Shown: in pieces, positions 1 to 8,661 of the stretch
Layout of the letters: every line of letters starts with the position of its first letter
Numbering within the stretch: the first letter of the stretch is position 1
Assembly (NCBI RefSeq): GCF_001305575.3
Contig: NZ_CP012373.2
Coordinates: 3,234,261-3,298,260 of the forward strand
Reading direction: 5' to 3'
DNA: 64,000 nt
Source: Beggiatoa leptomitoformis
Lineage (GTDB): Bacteria; Pseudomonadota; Gammaproteobacteria; Beggiatoales; Beggiatoaceae
Program-made: the position numbers and the translations under genes
Notes under the pieces: generated by a model
What the model was told of the DNA's origin: nothing
Database searches by the model: none
The model's input: the letters and a program-made list of their open reading frames with translations, nothing else

Positions 1-1
1 T

Positions 2-67
2 GATTTAATTGAGAAGAAAACCGAAGACGGTAAAACGCTTATTATTGTGTTACCTAAACAAAATTAA
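2..67 (+). CDS. C-terminal end of an unknown protein (partial)
   Basis: The first bases of the window stay open in frame for 21 codons and stop at TAA 65-67, ending in the residues TLIIVLPKQN. The beginning lies outside the window and the family cannot be named. It stops 10 bases before the chosen start of the CHAT protein and so is probably the preceding gene of the same transcript. Its tail runs through the Shine-Dalgarno-bearing region of the next gene. Confidence 0.5.
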   Translation, partial: DLIEKKTEDGKTLIIVLPKQN

Positions 68-77
68 GGAATGTAAT

Positions 78-3000
78 ATGAATATCACGCTTATTACGAT
101 TACTGAAAAATCCTTTATTAATAATGGTTTTAGTGCCGAGTTGGCATTTAATCATCAACGTCGTTATCAAATCACGATTACACCGCCATTTGATGAAAAA
201 CAGGAACATAATTTAGCGTGGTATTTTGAAAAGTATTTAGCGTTTCCGTTTACCGATAACGTGCGCTTTAATGAAACTGCTCTCAGTATTAAAACTTATG
301 GCGAACAGTTATTTAAGCAAGTTTTTCATGAGCCTGATGCGTATAGCGATTATCGGGATGCTTTAAAAACGGGGTTTACCTTAGAAATTATCGGTTCGCC
401 TGCTTTTCACGCATTGCATTGGGAAAGTTTGCACGATGAAAAACGCCCCGCCCCTTTCGCGCTTCAGTTTGAAATTGTGCGTAAACCTTTGCATTTTAAT
501 TCACCTTATCAAGCCATTACTCCGCAAGTTTCCCCGACTTTAAATGTGTTGCTCGTTGTTGCGCGTCCGAATGGGCGTAATGATGTCGCATATCGCACGA
601 TTTCGCGTCCTTTGGTGGAAATGGTGAGAAATAGCGCAGACTTGCATGTGCATTTTGATATTTTGCGTCCTGCGACTTTTCAGGCATTAACTCAACATTT
701 GGAAGACGTGAAAAAGAAGAAAGGCGCGGGGTTTTATCAGATTGTGCATTTTGATGTGCATGGGGCTGTGTTGGATTATACAACGGCACAAACAGCGGAG
801 ACAGCGGGGCGCATCAGCTTTGATTATGGGCGGGGCGAATTACAGCCTTTTGAGGGTAAAAAAGCCTTTATTTTTCTAAATCATGAGCAAACAGGCAAAG
901 CTGCGCCCATTAGTGCGGAGAGTTTGACAGATTTATTGTTTCAGCATGGCGTGCCTGTGGTGTTATTAAATGCCTGTCAGTCGGCAAAACAAGAAAATAC
1001 CAGCACAGAAACCAGTTTAGCCAGTTATTTGATGCAAGCAGGCACGCAAGCGGTGGTCGGGATGGCGTACTCGGTGACGGTGAGCGCGGCAACATTGTTT
1101 ATGCAGACTTTGTATGAACAATTGTTTGAAGGTGCATCGTTAGCAGTAGCAATTCAGCGCGGGCGGTTTGAGTTAGACAAGCAAAAGGAACGGCAGGTTT
1201 ATTATAATCAATTGATTAAATTGGAAGATTGGTTATTGCCTGTGGTTTATCAGAATGTGCCACAAGTTCAGTTTGCTTTGCGGGCGTTTAGTGTAGAAGA
1301 AGAACGTACTTTTTATGAGCAAGATGCCTTGCGTTTTTCAGAGCCTAAAACGGCTTATGGCTTTTTTGGGCGTGATTTGGATATTTTGGAAATTGAAACC
1401 GCTGTTTTAAAGCGAAATAGCTTGTTAATTCAGGGCATGGGTGGTGCAGGAAAAACCACTTTATTAAAACATTTGGGCGCGTGGTGGCAAACAACGCATT
1501 TTGTGGACAAAGTGTTTTATTTTGGGTATGACGAAAAAGCATGGACACGCCAGCAAATCATGCGCGACATAGCGATTCAATTGTGGGGAAAATTAGAATA
1601 TGAACAGCGTTTTCAGGCTTTTAGTGAGGACGCGCAACAGAAAAAATTAGCTAAAGCTTTACGCAGTGAACGGCATTTATTGATTTTGGATAATTTGGAA
1701 TCGGTCACAGGTTCAGCGTTAGCCATTCAGCACGTTTTGACAGTGACAGAGCGCGAAAATTTACAGCATTTTTTACAGGAATTAGTCGGCGGGGCGAGTT
1801 TAGTATTGTTGGGGTCGCGGGGCGCAGAAACTTGGCTAAAAACGGGGACGTTTGAAATAAATCAGTTTATTTTAAATGGCTTAGATTCTGAAGCGGCTTC
1901 GCAATTGGTTAATGAGATTTTAAATAGACATCAGATTAAAACGGAATATAAACAACAAGATGATTTTAAAAAGTTATTAAAATTATTAGCAGGTTATCCG
2001 TTGGCGTTGCAAGTTGTTTTGCAAAATTTAACCACAAAAACCCCGACGGACATTTTAACCGCGCTGACTGCTGGCGACAGTGCAATTGATTTAAATAGTA
2101 CCGATAAAACCCAGAGTATTTTGCGTTGTATTGAGTATTCCCACAGTAATTTATCGCCCGATGCTCAGCAATTATTATTGTGTCTCGCGCCATTTGTGGG
2201 AGTGATTAATACTAATGGATTAGCCGTTTATACAGAGCTATTAAAACAACAACCCGCCCTTGCCCATTTACCCTTTGAGAAATGGGAAACTGTTTTGCAA
2301 GAAGCGAAAAATTGGGGATTGTTGGGACAGCATGAAAGTCATATTTATCTCACCATTCAGCCAACCTTACCTTATTTTCTACAAACGCAACTACAGAATA
2401 AAGTGGAAGTAAAAACGGCAATAGAAACTGCGTTTCGTTTGTATTATGAAAAAATGGCTGCTGGAATCTACCAACTCCAAAAATCCAAAGACCCAAAACA
2501 AAAACAACTGGGGCAGTTGTTCGCAAGTATTGAATTTGAAAATTTGCAACAATCCGTGCAGTTTGCTCTGACTGCACAAGTTTCTATTTTTTACCCATAC
2601 ATTGCGTTATCAAACTATTTTGACGCTACGCAAAACCTTCAACAGGGTTTAGTTTTTGGACAACAGGTATTAACACAATTAGAACAGTATTCGCCTGAAA
2701 AACTGGCTGGACAGTTAGGTGCAGAATTGGTGGGGGTGATTGATAATATTGCTAATTGTTTTTTACAAAGCCAAGAATATGCACTTGCAGAACAAACCTA
2801 TCAAAAAGCCTTAAAAATCTGGAAAAATTTAACTTTTTTTGAAAAAACAGAAAGAGCTAAACTCAATGCAAACACTTATCACCAGTTAGGCATGGTGGCA
2901 CAAGCACAAAGGCAATGGTCGCAAGCCCAAGACTATTATCAACAAGCCCTTGCCATTTTGATTGAATTCAATGACCGCTATTCTCAAGCCAGCACTTATA

Positions 3001-4889
3001 ACCAGTTAGGCATGGTGGTAGAAGAACAAAGACAGTGGTCGCAAGCCCAAGACTATTATCAACAAGCTCTTGCCATTTGGATTGAATTCAATGACCGCTA
3101 TGCACAAGCTGGCACTTATCACCAGTTAGGTAACGTGGCATATGAACAAAGGCAATGGTCGCAAGCCCAAGACTATTATCAACAAGCCCTTGCCATTTTG
3201 ATTGAATTCAATGACCGCTATTCTCAAGCCAGCACTTATAACCAGTTAGGCATGGTGGTAGAAGAACAAAGACAGTGGTCGCAAGCCCAAGACTATTATC
3301 AACAAGCTCTTGCCATTTGGATTGAATTCAATGACCGCTATGCACAAGCTGGCACTTATCACCAGTTAGGTAACGTGGCATATGAACAAAGGCAGTGGTC
3401 ACAAGCCCAAGACTATTATCAACAAGCCCTTGCCATTTTGATTGAATTCAATGACCGCTATTCTCAAGCCAGCACTTATAACCAGTTAGGCAGGGTGGCA
3501 GAAGAACAAAGGCAGTGGGTGCAAGCCCAAGACTATTATCAACAAGCCCTTGCCATTTGGATTGAATTTAATGACCGCTATTCTCAAGCCGGCACTTATC
3601 ACCAGTTAGGCAGGGTGGCAGAAGAACAAAGACAGTGGTCGCAAGCCGAAGACTATTATCAACAAGCCCTTGCCATTTGGATTGAATTTAATGACCGCTA
3701 TTCTCAAGCTCGCACTTATCACCAGTTAGGCAGGGTGGCACAAGAACAAAGGCAGTGGTCGCAAGCCGAAGACTATTATCAACAAGCCCTTGCCATTAAA
3801 ATTGAATTCAATGACCGCTATTCTCAAGCCTACACTTATCACCAGTTAGGCAGGGTGGCACAAGAACAAAGGCAGTGGTCGCAAGCCGAAGACTATTATC
3901 AACAAGCCCTTGCCATTAAAATTGAATTCAATGACCGCTATTCTCAAGCCAGCACTTATCACCAGTTAGGCATGGTGGCACAAGAACAAAGGCAGTGGTC
4001 GCAAGCCGAAGACTATTATCAACAAGCCCTTGCCATTTTTATTGAATTCAATGACCGCTATTCTCAAGCCAGCACTTATCACCAGTTAGGCATGGTGGCA
4101 CAAGAACAAAGGCAGTGGTCGCAAGCCCAAGACTATTATCAACAAGCACTTGCCATTAAGATTGAATTCAATGACCGCTATTCTCAAGCCAGCACTTATC
4201 ACAACTTAGGCATGGTGGCACAAGAACAAAGGCAGTGGTCGCAAGCCGAAGACTATTATCAACAAGCCCTTGCCATTAAGATTGAATTCAATGACCGCTA
4301 TTCTCAAGCCAGCACTTATCACAGTTTTGGTAGCGTGGCACAAGAACAAAGGCAGTGGTCGGAAGCCCAAGACTATTATCAACAAGCCCTTGCCATTTAT
4401 ATTGAATTCAATGACCGCTATTCTCAAGCCCGCACTTATCACAGTTTTGGTAGCGTGGCACAAGAACAAAGGCAGTGGTCGCAAGCCCAAGACTATTATC
4501 AACAAGCCCTTGCTATTTATATTGAATTCAATGACAGCTATTCTCAAGCTGGCACTTATCACCAGTTAGGCAGAGTGGCAGAAGAACAAAGGCAGTGGTC
4601 GCAAGCTAAAGACTATTATCAACAGGCCCTTGCCATTTGGATTAAATTTAATGACAGCTATTCTCAAGCCAGCACTTATCACCAGTTAGGTTTATTAGCC
4701 GAAGCGCAAGAAGACTGGGAGCAAGCAATAGAGTATTTATTACAGGCTTATATTATTTTCGCTGAATATCAGGACGAGCATAATTTACAAATCACTTTAG
4801 AAAACCTCGCCCGCATTTACCAACAACACCCCAACCTCGTCGAACAAAAATACAAGGCATTAGGCATTTCAATGAATGGGAATTCATAA
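78..4889 (+). CDS. CHAT protease - STAND NTPase - TPR repeat protein
   Basis: A 1603-residue multidomain protein. The N-terminal third is a CHAT (caspase-like) peptidase domain: candidate catalytic His228 sits in HFDVHG and Cys300 in LLNACQS. A STAND/NB-ARC-like ATPase follows, with Walker A GMGGAGKTT at 453-461 and a Walker B-like LLILDNLES with Asp538. The C-terminal part from about residue 933 is a run of 40-residue TPR units. The frame opens earlier with TTG at 9, but ATG 78 has AAGGA at 66-70 just upstream, so it is preferred. CHAT-STAND-TPR proteins are known or proposed signal-activated proteases; some related STAND proteins sense phage. A role in defence or regulated cell death is inferred. 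A flippase gene follows 29 bases downstream. Confidence 0.85.
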   Translation: MNITLITITEKSFINNGFSAELAFNHQRRYQITITPPFDEKQEHNLAWYFEKYLAFPFTDNVRFNETALSIKTYGEQLFKQVFHEPDAYSDYRDALKTGFTLEIIGSPAFHALHWESLHDEKRPAPFALQFEIVRKPLHFNSPYQAITPQVSPTLNVLLVVARPNGRNDVAYRTISRPLVEMVRNSADLHVHFDILRPATFQALTQHLEDVKKKKGAGFYQIVHFDVHGAVLDYTTAQTAETAGRISFDYGRGELQPFEGKKAFIFLNHEQTGKAAPISAESLTDLLFQHGVPVVLLNACQSAKQENTSTETSLASYLMQAGTQAVVGMAYSVTVSAATLFMQTLYEQLFEGASLAVAIQRGRFELDKQKERQVYYNQLIKLEDWLLPVVYQNVPQVQFALRAFSVEEERTFYEQDALRFSEPKTAYGFFGRDLDILEIETAVLKRNSLLIQGMGGAGKTTLLKHLGAWWQTTHFVDKVFYFGYDEKAWTRQQIMRDIAIQLWGKLEYEQRFQAFSEDAQQKKLAKALRSERHLLILDNLESVTGSALAIQHVLTVTERENLQHFLQELVGGASLVLLGSRGAETWLKTGTFEINQFILNGLDSEAASQLVNEILNRHQIKTEYKQQDDFKKLLKLLAGYPLALQVVLQNLTTKTPTDILTALTAGDSAIDLNSTDKTQSILRCIEYSHSNLSPDAQQLLLCLAPFVGVINTNGLAVYTELLKQQPALAHLPFEKWETVLQEAKNWGLLGQHESHIYLTIQPTLPYFLQTQLQNKVEVKTAIETAFRLYYEKMAAGIYQLQKSKDPKQKQLGQLFASIEFENLQQSVQFALTAQVSIFYPYIALSNYFDATQNLQQGLVFGQQVLTQLEQYSPEKLAGQLGAELVGVIDNIANCFLQSQEYALAEQTYQKALKIWKNLTFFEKTERAKLNANTYHQLGMVAQAQRQWSQAQDYYQQALAILIEFNDRYSQASTYNQLGMVVEEQRQWSQAQDYYQQALAIWIEFNDRYAQAGTYHQLGNVAYEQRQWSQAQDYYQQALAILIEFNDRYSQASTYNQLGMVVEEQRQWSQAQDYYQQALAIWIEFNDRYAQAGTYHQLGNVAYEQRQWSQAQDYYQQALAILIEFNDRYSQASTYNQLGRVAEEQRQWVQAQDYYQQALAIWIEFNDRYSQAGTYHQLGRVAEEQRQWSQAEDYYQQALAIWIEFNDRYSQARTYHQLGRVAQEQRQWSQAEDYYQQALAIKIEFNDRYSQAYTYHQLGRVAQEQRQWSQAEDYYQQALAIKIEFNDRYSQASTYHQLGMVAQEQRQWSQAEDYYQQALAIFIEFNDRYSQASTYHQLGMVAQEQRQWSQAQDYYQQALAIKIEFNDRYSQASTYHNLGMVAQEQRQWSQAEDYYQQALAIKIEFNDRYSQASTYHSFGSVAQEQRQWSEAQDYYQQALAIYIEFNDRYSQARTYHSFGSVAQEQRQWSQAQDYYQQALAIYIEFNDSYSQAGTYHQLGRVAEEQRQWSQAKDYYQQALAIWIKFNDSYSQASTYHQLGLLAEAQEDWEQAIEYLLQAYIIFAEYQDEHNLQITLENLARIYQQHPNLVEQKYKALGISMNGNS
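2873..4700 (+). repeat. About 15 tandem 120-bp repeats encoding TPR units
   Basis: The DNA repeats every 120 bases, each copy encoding one 40-residue TPR containing EQRQWSQAQDYYQQALAI. Copies differ at only a few codons (after ALAI: W, L, K, F or Y; before TYH: S, G, R or Y). A higher-order 240-bp duplication is visible: 3001-3240 and 3241-3480 differ at only two bases. Conservation at synonymous positions points to recent expansion or gene conversion. The outermost units (near 2760-2870 and after 4674) are diverged, as expected when only the middle of an array is homogenised. Confidence 0.95.
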
Positions 4890-4918
4890 AATTATTGCAG
4901 TATCAATAAACTCACACT

Positions 4919-6145
4919 ATGCCATCTCACCTTAACTGGACACTTATCGACCAAGCGATGGTTAGCCTTGTGAATTTTCTCACAGGGGTTTTAGTCGCTC
5001 GCTTGTTAGGGTTGGACGCTTTTGGTTTTTTTGCGTTACTCTGGACAATTCTATTTTTTTTTAGCGGGTTACAAATCGCCTTTATTCTGTCGCCATTACT
5101 GAGCCTAGGCACACAACAAACACCTGAACAAGCAGATAGCTATTACAGCATTGTTTTAATACAACAGCTTATTTTTGCAGGTTTATCCAGTGTTTTTATT
5201 CTGCTGGGTTTATACTTAAGCGATATTTTTTTCCCCACATGGCACACCGCACCCTACGCGCTATTACTCGCACTAACCAGCTTTACTTATCAATTACAAG
5301 ACTTTATCCGTCGTTATTTTTTCACCACAGGCAACACTCACAGCGCGTTTACCAATGACGTTATCAGCTATTTAGGACAATTAGCAGGTTTATTAGGCTT
5401 ATTCTATTGGCAAATTATCAGCATTAGCGCGGTGTTATGGGTGACTATGCTCAGTTCCTTATTCGCTGTGGGTGTTGGTTTATGCCAATTTCGTTGGCGA
5501 GCTTGGAACAAAACCTTTTTTTACCAAATTACACAACGTCATTGGCAATATGCTCGTTGGCTATTCGCATCAGTTCTATTAGAACGCTTGCACGATGCCA
5601 TAATGAAAGCGGTGATTACCGCCGTATTGGGCGTGCAGGCGGTTGGTGTGTTTCGCGCTTGCCAAAATGTCATCGGAATGAGTCATGTGTTATTACTTGC
5701 GCTAGAAAACTTCGCGCCTCCCCAAGCAGGACGGGAATATTTACAACATGGAATTGTCGGATTACGTCGTTATTTATCGCGGATTACGTTCAATGGCGGC
5801 GTGGTTATGGCGGGTATTGCTTTACTTTTGGGCTGTTTTCCAACAACGTGGCTATATTTATTTTATGGGGATGAATTCAGTGATTATGGCTATGTTTTAA
5901 CAAGTTATGTAGTTGTTTATTTTATTGTATTTTTCTTATCTCCCGTTAAAATCGGCTTGCGCGTGTTGGAAAAAACACGCCCGTTATTTCATGCGTTACT
6001 ATGGGCTGTCTTGATTAGTTTAGTGGTGATTTATCCGTTTACCGTGTGGTTTGGTTTGCAAGGAACTTTATTACAGTTGATGTTATTCAATCTGATACAG
6101 GTGGTCTATTTATTTTGGGTGTTACGTTTGCAGTTACGACATTAG
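4919..6145 (+). CDS. Polysaccharide/oligosaccharide flippase-like membrane protein
   Basis: A 408-residue, strongly hydrophobic protein with many predicted membrane helices and short charged loops. The start (SLVNFLTGVLVARLLGLDAF) is typical of the Wzx/MATE-like polysaccharide flippase superfamily, which moves lipid-linked sugars or similar amphiphiles across the inner membrane. Length fits the family (about 400-480). ATG at 4919 has no strong Shine-Dalgarno sequence. It lies 29 bases after the CHAT gene, and the following lipoprotein starts 11 bases after its stop, so the three may be co-transcribed. No glycosyltransferases are adjacent, so the substrate is unknown. Confidence 0.7.
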   Translation: MPSHLNWTLIDQAMVSLVNFLTGVLVARLLGLDAFGFFALLWTILFFFSGLQIAFILSPLLSLGTQQTPEQADSYYSIVLIQQLIFAGLSSVFILLGLYLSDIFFPTWHTAPYALLLALTSFTYQLQDFIRRYFFTTGNTHSAFTNDVISYLGQLAGLLGLFYWQIISISAVLWVTMLSSLFAVGVGLCQFRWRAWNKTFFYQITQRHWQYARWLFASVLLERLHDAIMKAVITAVLGVQAVGVFRACQNVIGMSHVLLLALENFAPPQAGREYLQHGIVGLRRYLSRITFNGGVVMAGIALLLGCFPTTWLYLFYGDEFSDYGYVLTSYVVVYFIVFFLSPVKIGLRVLEKTRPLFHALLWAVLISLVVIYPFTVWFGLQGTLLQLMLFNLIQVVYLFWVLRLQLRH

Positions 6146-6156
6146 GCAGGAATACG

Positions 6157-8622
6157 ATGCAATATCTCACGCATGGCTTAATAATCTTTATTTATCTAAC
6201 ACTTATCGCTTGTACAACTGCACCCATCCAACCGCCTAGCTCAACAAGCCTTTATCCGCCACAACCTGCTTATTTAGGCATTGGCTATGAACCTGTTAGC
6301 GAAATTAAGAAAAAAATCAGTGATGCACCGATGGATAGTGGTTTGCAAATCACGGGTATCTTGCCCAATTCGCCCGCTGAACGCAGTGGTTTAAAACCCC
6401 GCGATATTATTTTGCGCTTTAATGGACAGTCGTTAGAAAAAATAAAGTTTAGTGAATCTGCTCAAGCCTTTAGCCTATATATAGACCAAATGAAAGCAGG
6501 CGAGACGTTAACCTTGCAAGTGTTACGCATGGAAACGGTGATTAATGGCGAACGTAATCAGCAAGCATTGGATATTACGGATAGAGATGCGTTAGTAGAA
6601 ATCATGCGGTCGCAACAAATGGGTGAAACCTTAGCCTTTGAAATTAAAGAGCAATGGAAGCTGTTGGACATCACGGCAACGCTTGCACCGCGTGTGATAC
6701 AAGCACCTGTTCAATTGCCGTCGAATGCGCAATTGTTACCGCAGTTTGAAACCAGTACAAATCCATATCTCAATTTAATTGAAACCGTGATAAACGATTT
6801 TGCATTACGCCCCGCGTATCAAGATTTATTAGCCCGTTATGCGACAGATGAATTATGGGATGATAATTTTCGCTTGCGTTATATCCGTTATTTGCACCGT
6901 GACCCGTTAAAATTTCCTGTTGTTGCTGAAAATATGACGAATGCCTTGCTAACCGCTGGGAGTAGAACAGATGTTGATGCGTTACTTATGCAAGGGGCGG
7001 ATTTATTAGATATTAACGCAAATTTACCGCCAGATTTACCATATCCACCCGATACGCTAGACCCGCAAGCGCATATTGTTTATATACAAAAATTGCTTTA
7101 TAGCGCGTTACAAGCAAATATAAAAGCCTTTCAAGCCATTACGCCAGAAGAGCGCGCATTTTTACAGGATAATTTACCGCAACTTTTGCAGTTTTATACA
7201 ACGTTTTCCGCACCTGAATCGGTGCAAGCACAATTTCCGCGTGTGTTTGCACTGGCACATAAAATTGATTTTGTTGCTCTTTTTCAGTCTGCCTTGATTT
7301 TAAATCAGTTCAGTAATCCGCAATGGTTAGCGCGTTGTCAACAAGCCTTCAGCCAATTGCCGATTAATCCTGCTTTGCACGTTGCGAATGTAACAGGTGG
7401 ATTGCTTGCAGTGGTGGATACGGTCGCGGGAAAATTGTTAATTGGAGGGGCAGATATTAATCGCTATAACACGGATGTTGCCATGATTTTTGATGTCGGT
7501 GGCGATGATTTTTATATGGGTGACACAGGGTTAACTGGTTGGCAACGTCCAATTACAGCCATTATTGATATTGCAGGGAATGATGAATATACGGCTACCC
7601 GTTTGGGTGGACAAGGAGCAGGGGTTTTTGGCACGGCTTTTTTGTTAGATAGGGCAGGCGATGACCATTATCAGGGAATACGCTTTGTGCAGGGTGCAGG
7701 GCTAATGGGTATCGGTATATTATTAGATTTACAAGGAAATGATAGTTATAGCGGACAAACTTATGCACAGGGAATGGGATTATGGGGTTATGGTTTATTA
7801 TTTGATTTACAAGGAAATGAGCATTATAACGCGACTTTGTACGGGCAGGGCGTTGGGGGTGCAAAAGGCTTAGGTTTGTTGTTGGACATGCAGGGTAATG
7901 ATGCGTATATCGCAACTGGTGGTTACGAGAGTAGTTACGGTACATCGGGGATTTTTCATGGTAGTTCGCAAGGTTCAGGGTTTGGATTTCGTAATAATAC
8001 TTCTGGTGGTGTGGGTTTATTAGTTGATGGACAAGGGGAAGACCAGTTTAAAGCGGGGAATTTTTCGCAGGGTGGCGGTTATTTTTTCGCGCTGGGCATA
8101 TTACGCAATGCGGGGATTGAAAACGATGTATATATCGGCTCGCGTTATGGTCAAGGTTTTTCTGCCCATTCGGCACTGGGTATGTTGATGGATGATGGCG
8201 GTGATGACCACTATCAGGGCTATAAAGGCGCGTTGCAAGCCGCTGCATGGGATTTAGGCACGGCGATGTTAATTGATAAGGCGGGTGATGATATTTATGA
8301 CAGTCGTGACTTAATGTTTTCCATCGCGGCTGCGGCACATAATGGATTTTCTTTATTTTTAGATAATAATGGACGCGACCAATATTTTTTCCCCTTAGAA
8401 CCAAGGGTAGGGAAAAATGATTATCATGGCGGTGCTAGTTTATCGTTTTGGATAGACAGTGGGGGCGAACTTGACCAGTATAATGGAAGTACAGAGCAAA
8501 ATAATTGGATTGGACGGTCAGGCGGAGAGTTTGGAATTCAAGTAGATTTAAATCAGGATATTCAGGCCGTTTTGCATGAGCAACAATTTAAAACTTTGTA
8601 TTATCATCCAATAACGCCTTAA
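6157..8622 (+). CDS. Lipoprotein with PDZ domain and beta-solenoid-like repeats
   Basis: An 821-residue protein starting at ATG 6157. The frame is open back to 6046 inside the flippase gene, but only the 6157 start gives a clear lipoprotein signal (hydrophobic stretch, lipobox LIAC, Cys19). Residues about 38-125 look like a PDZ domain (ILPNSPAERSGLKPRDIIL). A helical-looking middle follows. From about residue 440 to 745 there are roughly eleven units of 26-30 residues with the pattern LLDxxGNDxY...QGxG...G, rich in Asp, Gly and aromatics, suggesting a repetitive beta-solenoid, possibly calcium-binding. The protein should be anchored in the envelope. No enzymatic motif was recognised. Function unknown; a scaffolding or surface role is a guess. 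Confidence 0.75.
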   Translation: MQYLTHGLIIFIYLTLIACTTAPIQPPSSTSLYPPQPAYLGIGYEPVSEIKKKISDAPMDSGLQITGILPNSPAERSGLKPRDIILRFNGQSLEKIKFSESAQAFSLYIDQMKAGETLTLQVLRMETVINGERNQQALDITDRDALVEIMRSQQMGETLAFEIKEQWKLLDITATLAPRVIQAPVQLPSNAQLLPQFETSTNPYLNLIETVINDFALRPAYQDLLARYATDELWDDNFRLRYIRYLHRDPLKFPVVAENMTNALLTAGSRTDVDALLMQGADLLDINANLPPDLPYPPDTLDPQAHIVYIQKLLYSALQANIKAFQAITPEERAFLQDNLPQLLQFYTTFSAPESVQAQFPRVFALAHKIDFVALFQSALILNQFSNPQWLARCQQAFSQLPINPALHVANVTGGLLAVVDTVAGKLLIGGADINRYNTDVAMIFDVGGDDFYMGDTGLTGWQRPITAIIDIAGNDEYTATRLGGQGAGVFGTAFLLDRAGDDHYQGIRFVQGAGLMGIGILLDLQGNDSYSGQTYAQGMGLWGYGLLFDLQGNEHYNATLYGQGVGGAKGLGLLLDMQGNDAYIATGGYESSYGTSGIFHGSSQGSGFGFRNNTSGGVGLLVDGQGEDQFKAGNFSQGGGYFFALGILRNAGIENDVYIGSRYGQGFSAHSALGMLMDDGGDDHYQGYKGALQAAAWDLGTAMLIDKAGDDIYDSRDLMFSIAAAAHNGFSLFLDNNGRDQYFFPLEPRVGKNDYHGGASLSFWIDSGGELDQYNGSTEQNNWIGRSGGEFGIQVDLNQDIQAVLHEQQFKTLYYHPITP

Positions 8623-8626
8623 AATT

Positions 8627-8653
8627 AACCCTGTCAGAAAATCTGACAGGGTT
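8627..8653. terminator. Bidirectional terminator hairpin
   Basis: A perfect 12-bp stem (AACCCTGTCAGA and its complement) closes a 3-base AAA loop between two convergent genes. On the minus strand the stem is followed by a T-rich stretch (AATTTTAAGG), so it best serves ppiD. It could also end the lipoprotein transcript on the plus strand. Confidence 0.85.
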
Positions 8654-8661
8654 AGTTTCGT

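Noticed and set aside
4206-4569. Antisense and out-of-frame open frames inside the TPR array
   Set aside because: They are mirror products of the 120-base repeat and have no start signals or family resemblance.
2873-4700. Regularly spaced repeats that could suggest a CRISPR array
   Set aside because: The unit is 120 bases, in frame and encodes TPRs; there are no variable spacers of typical size.
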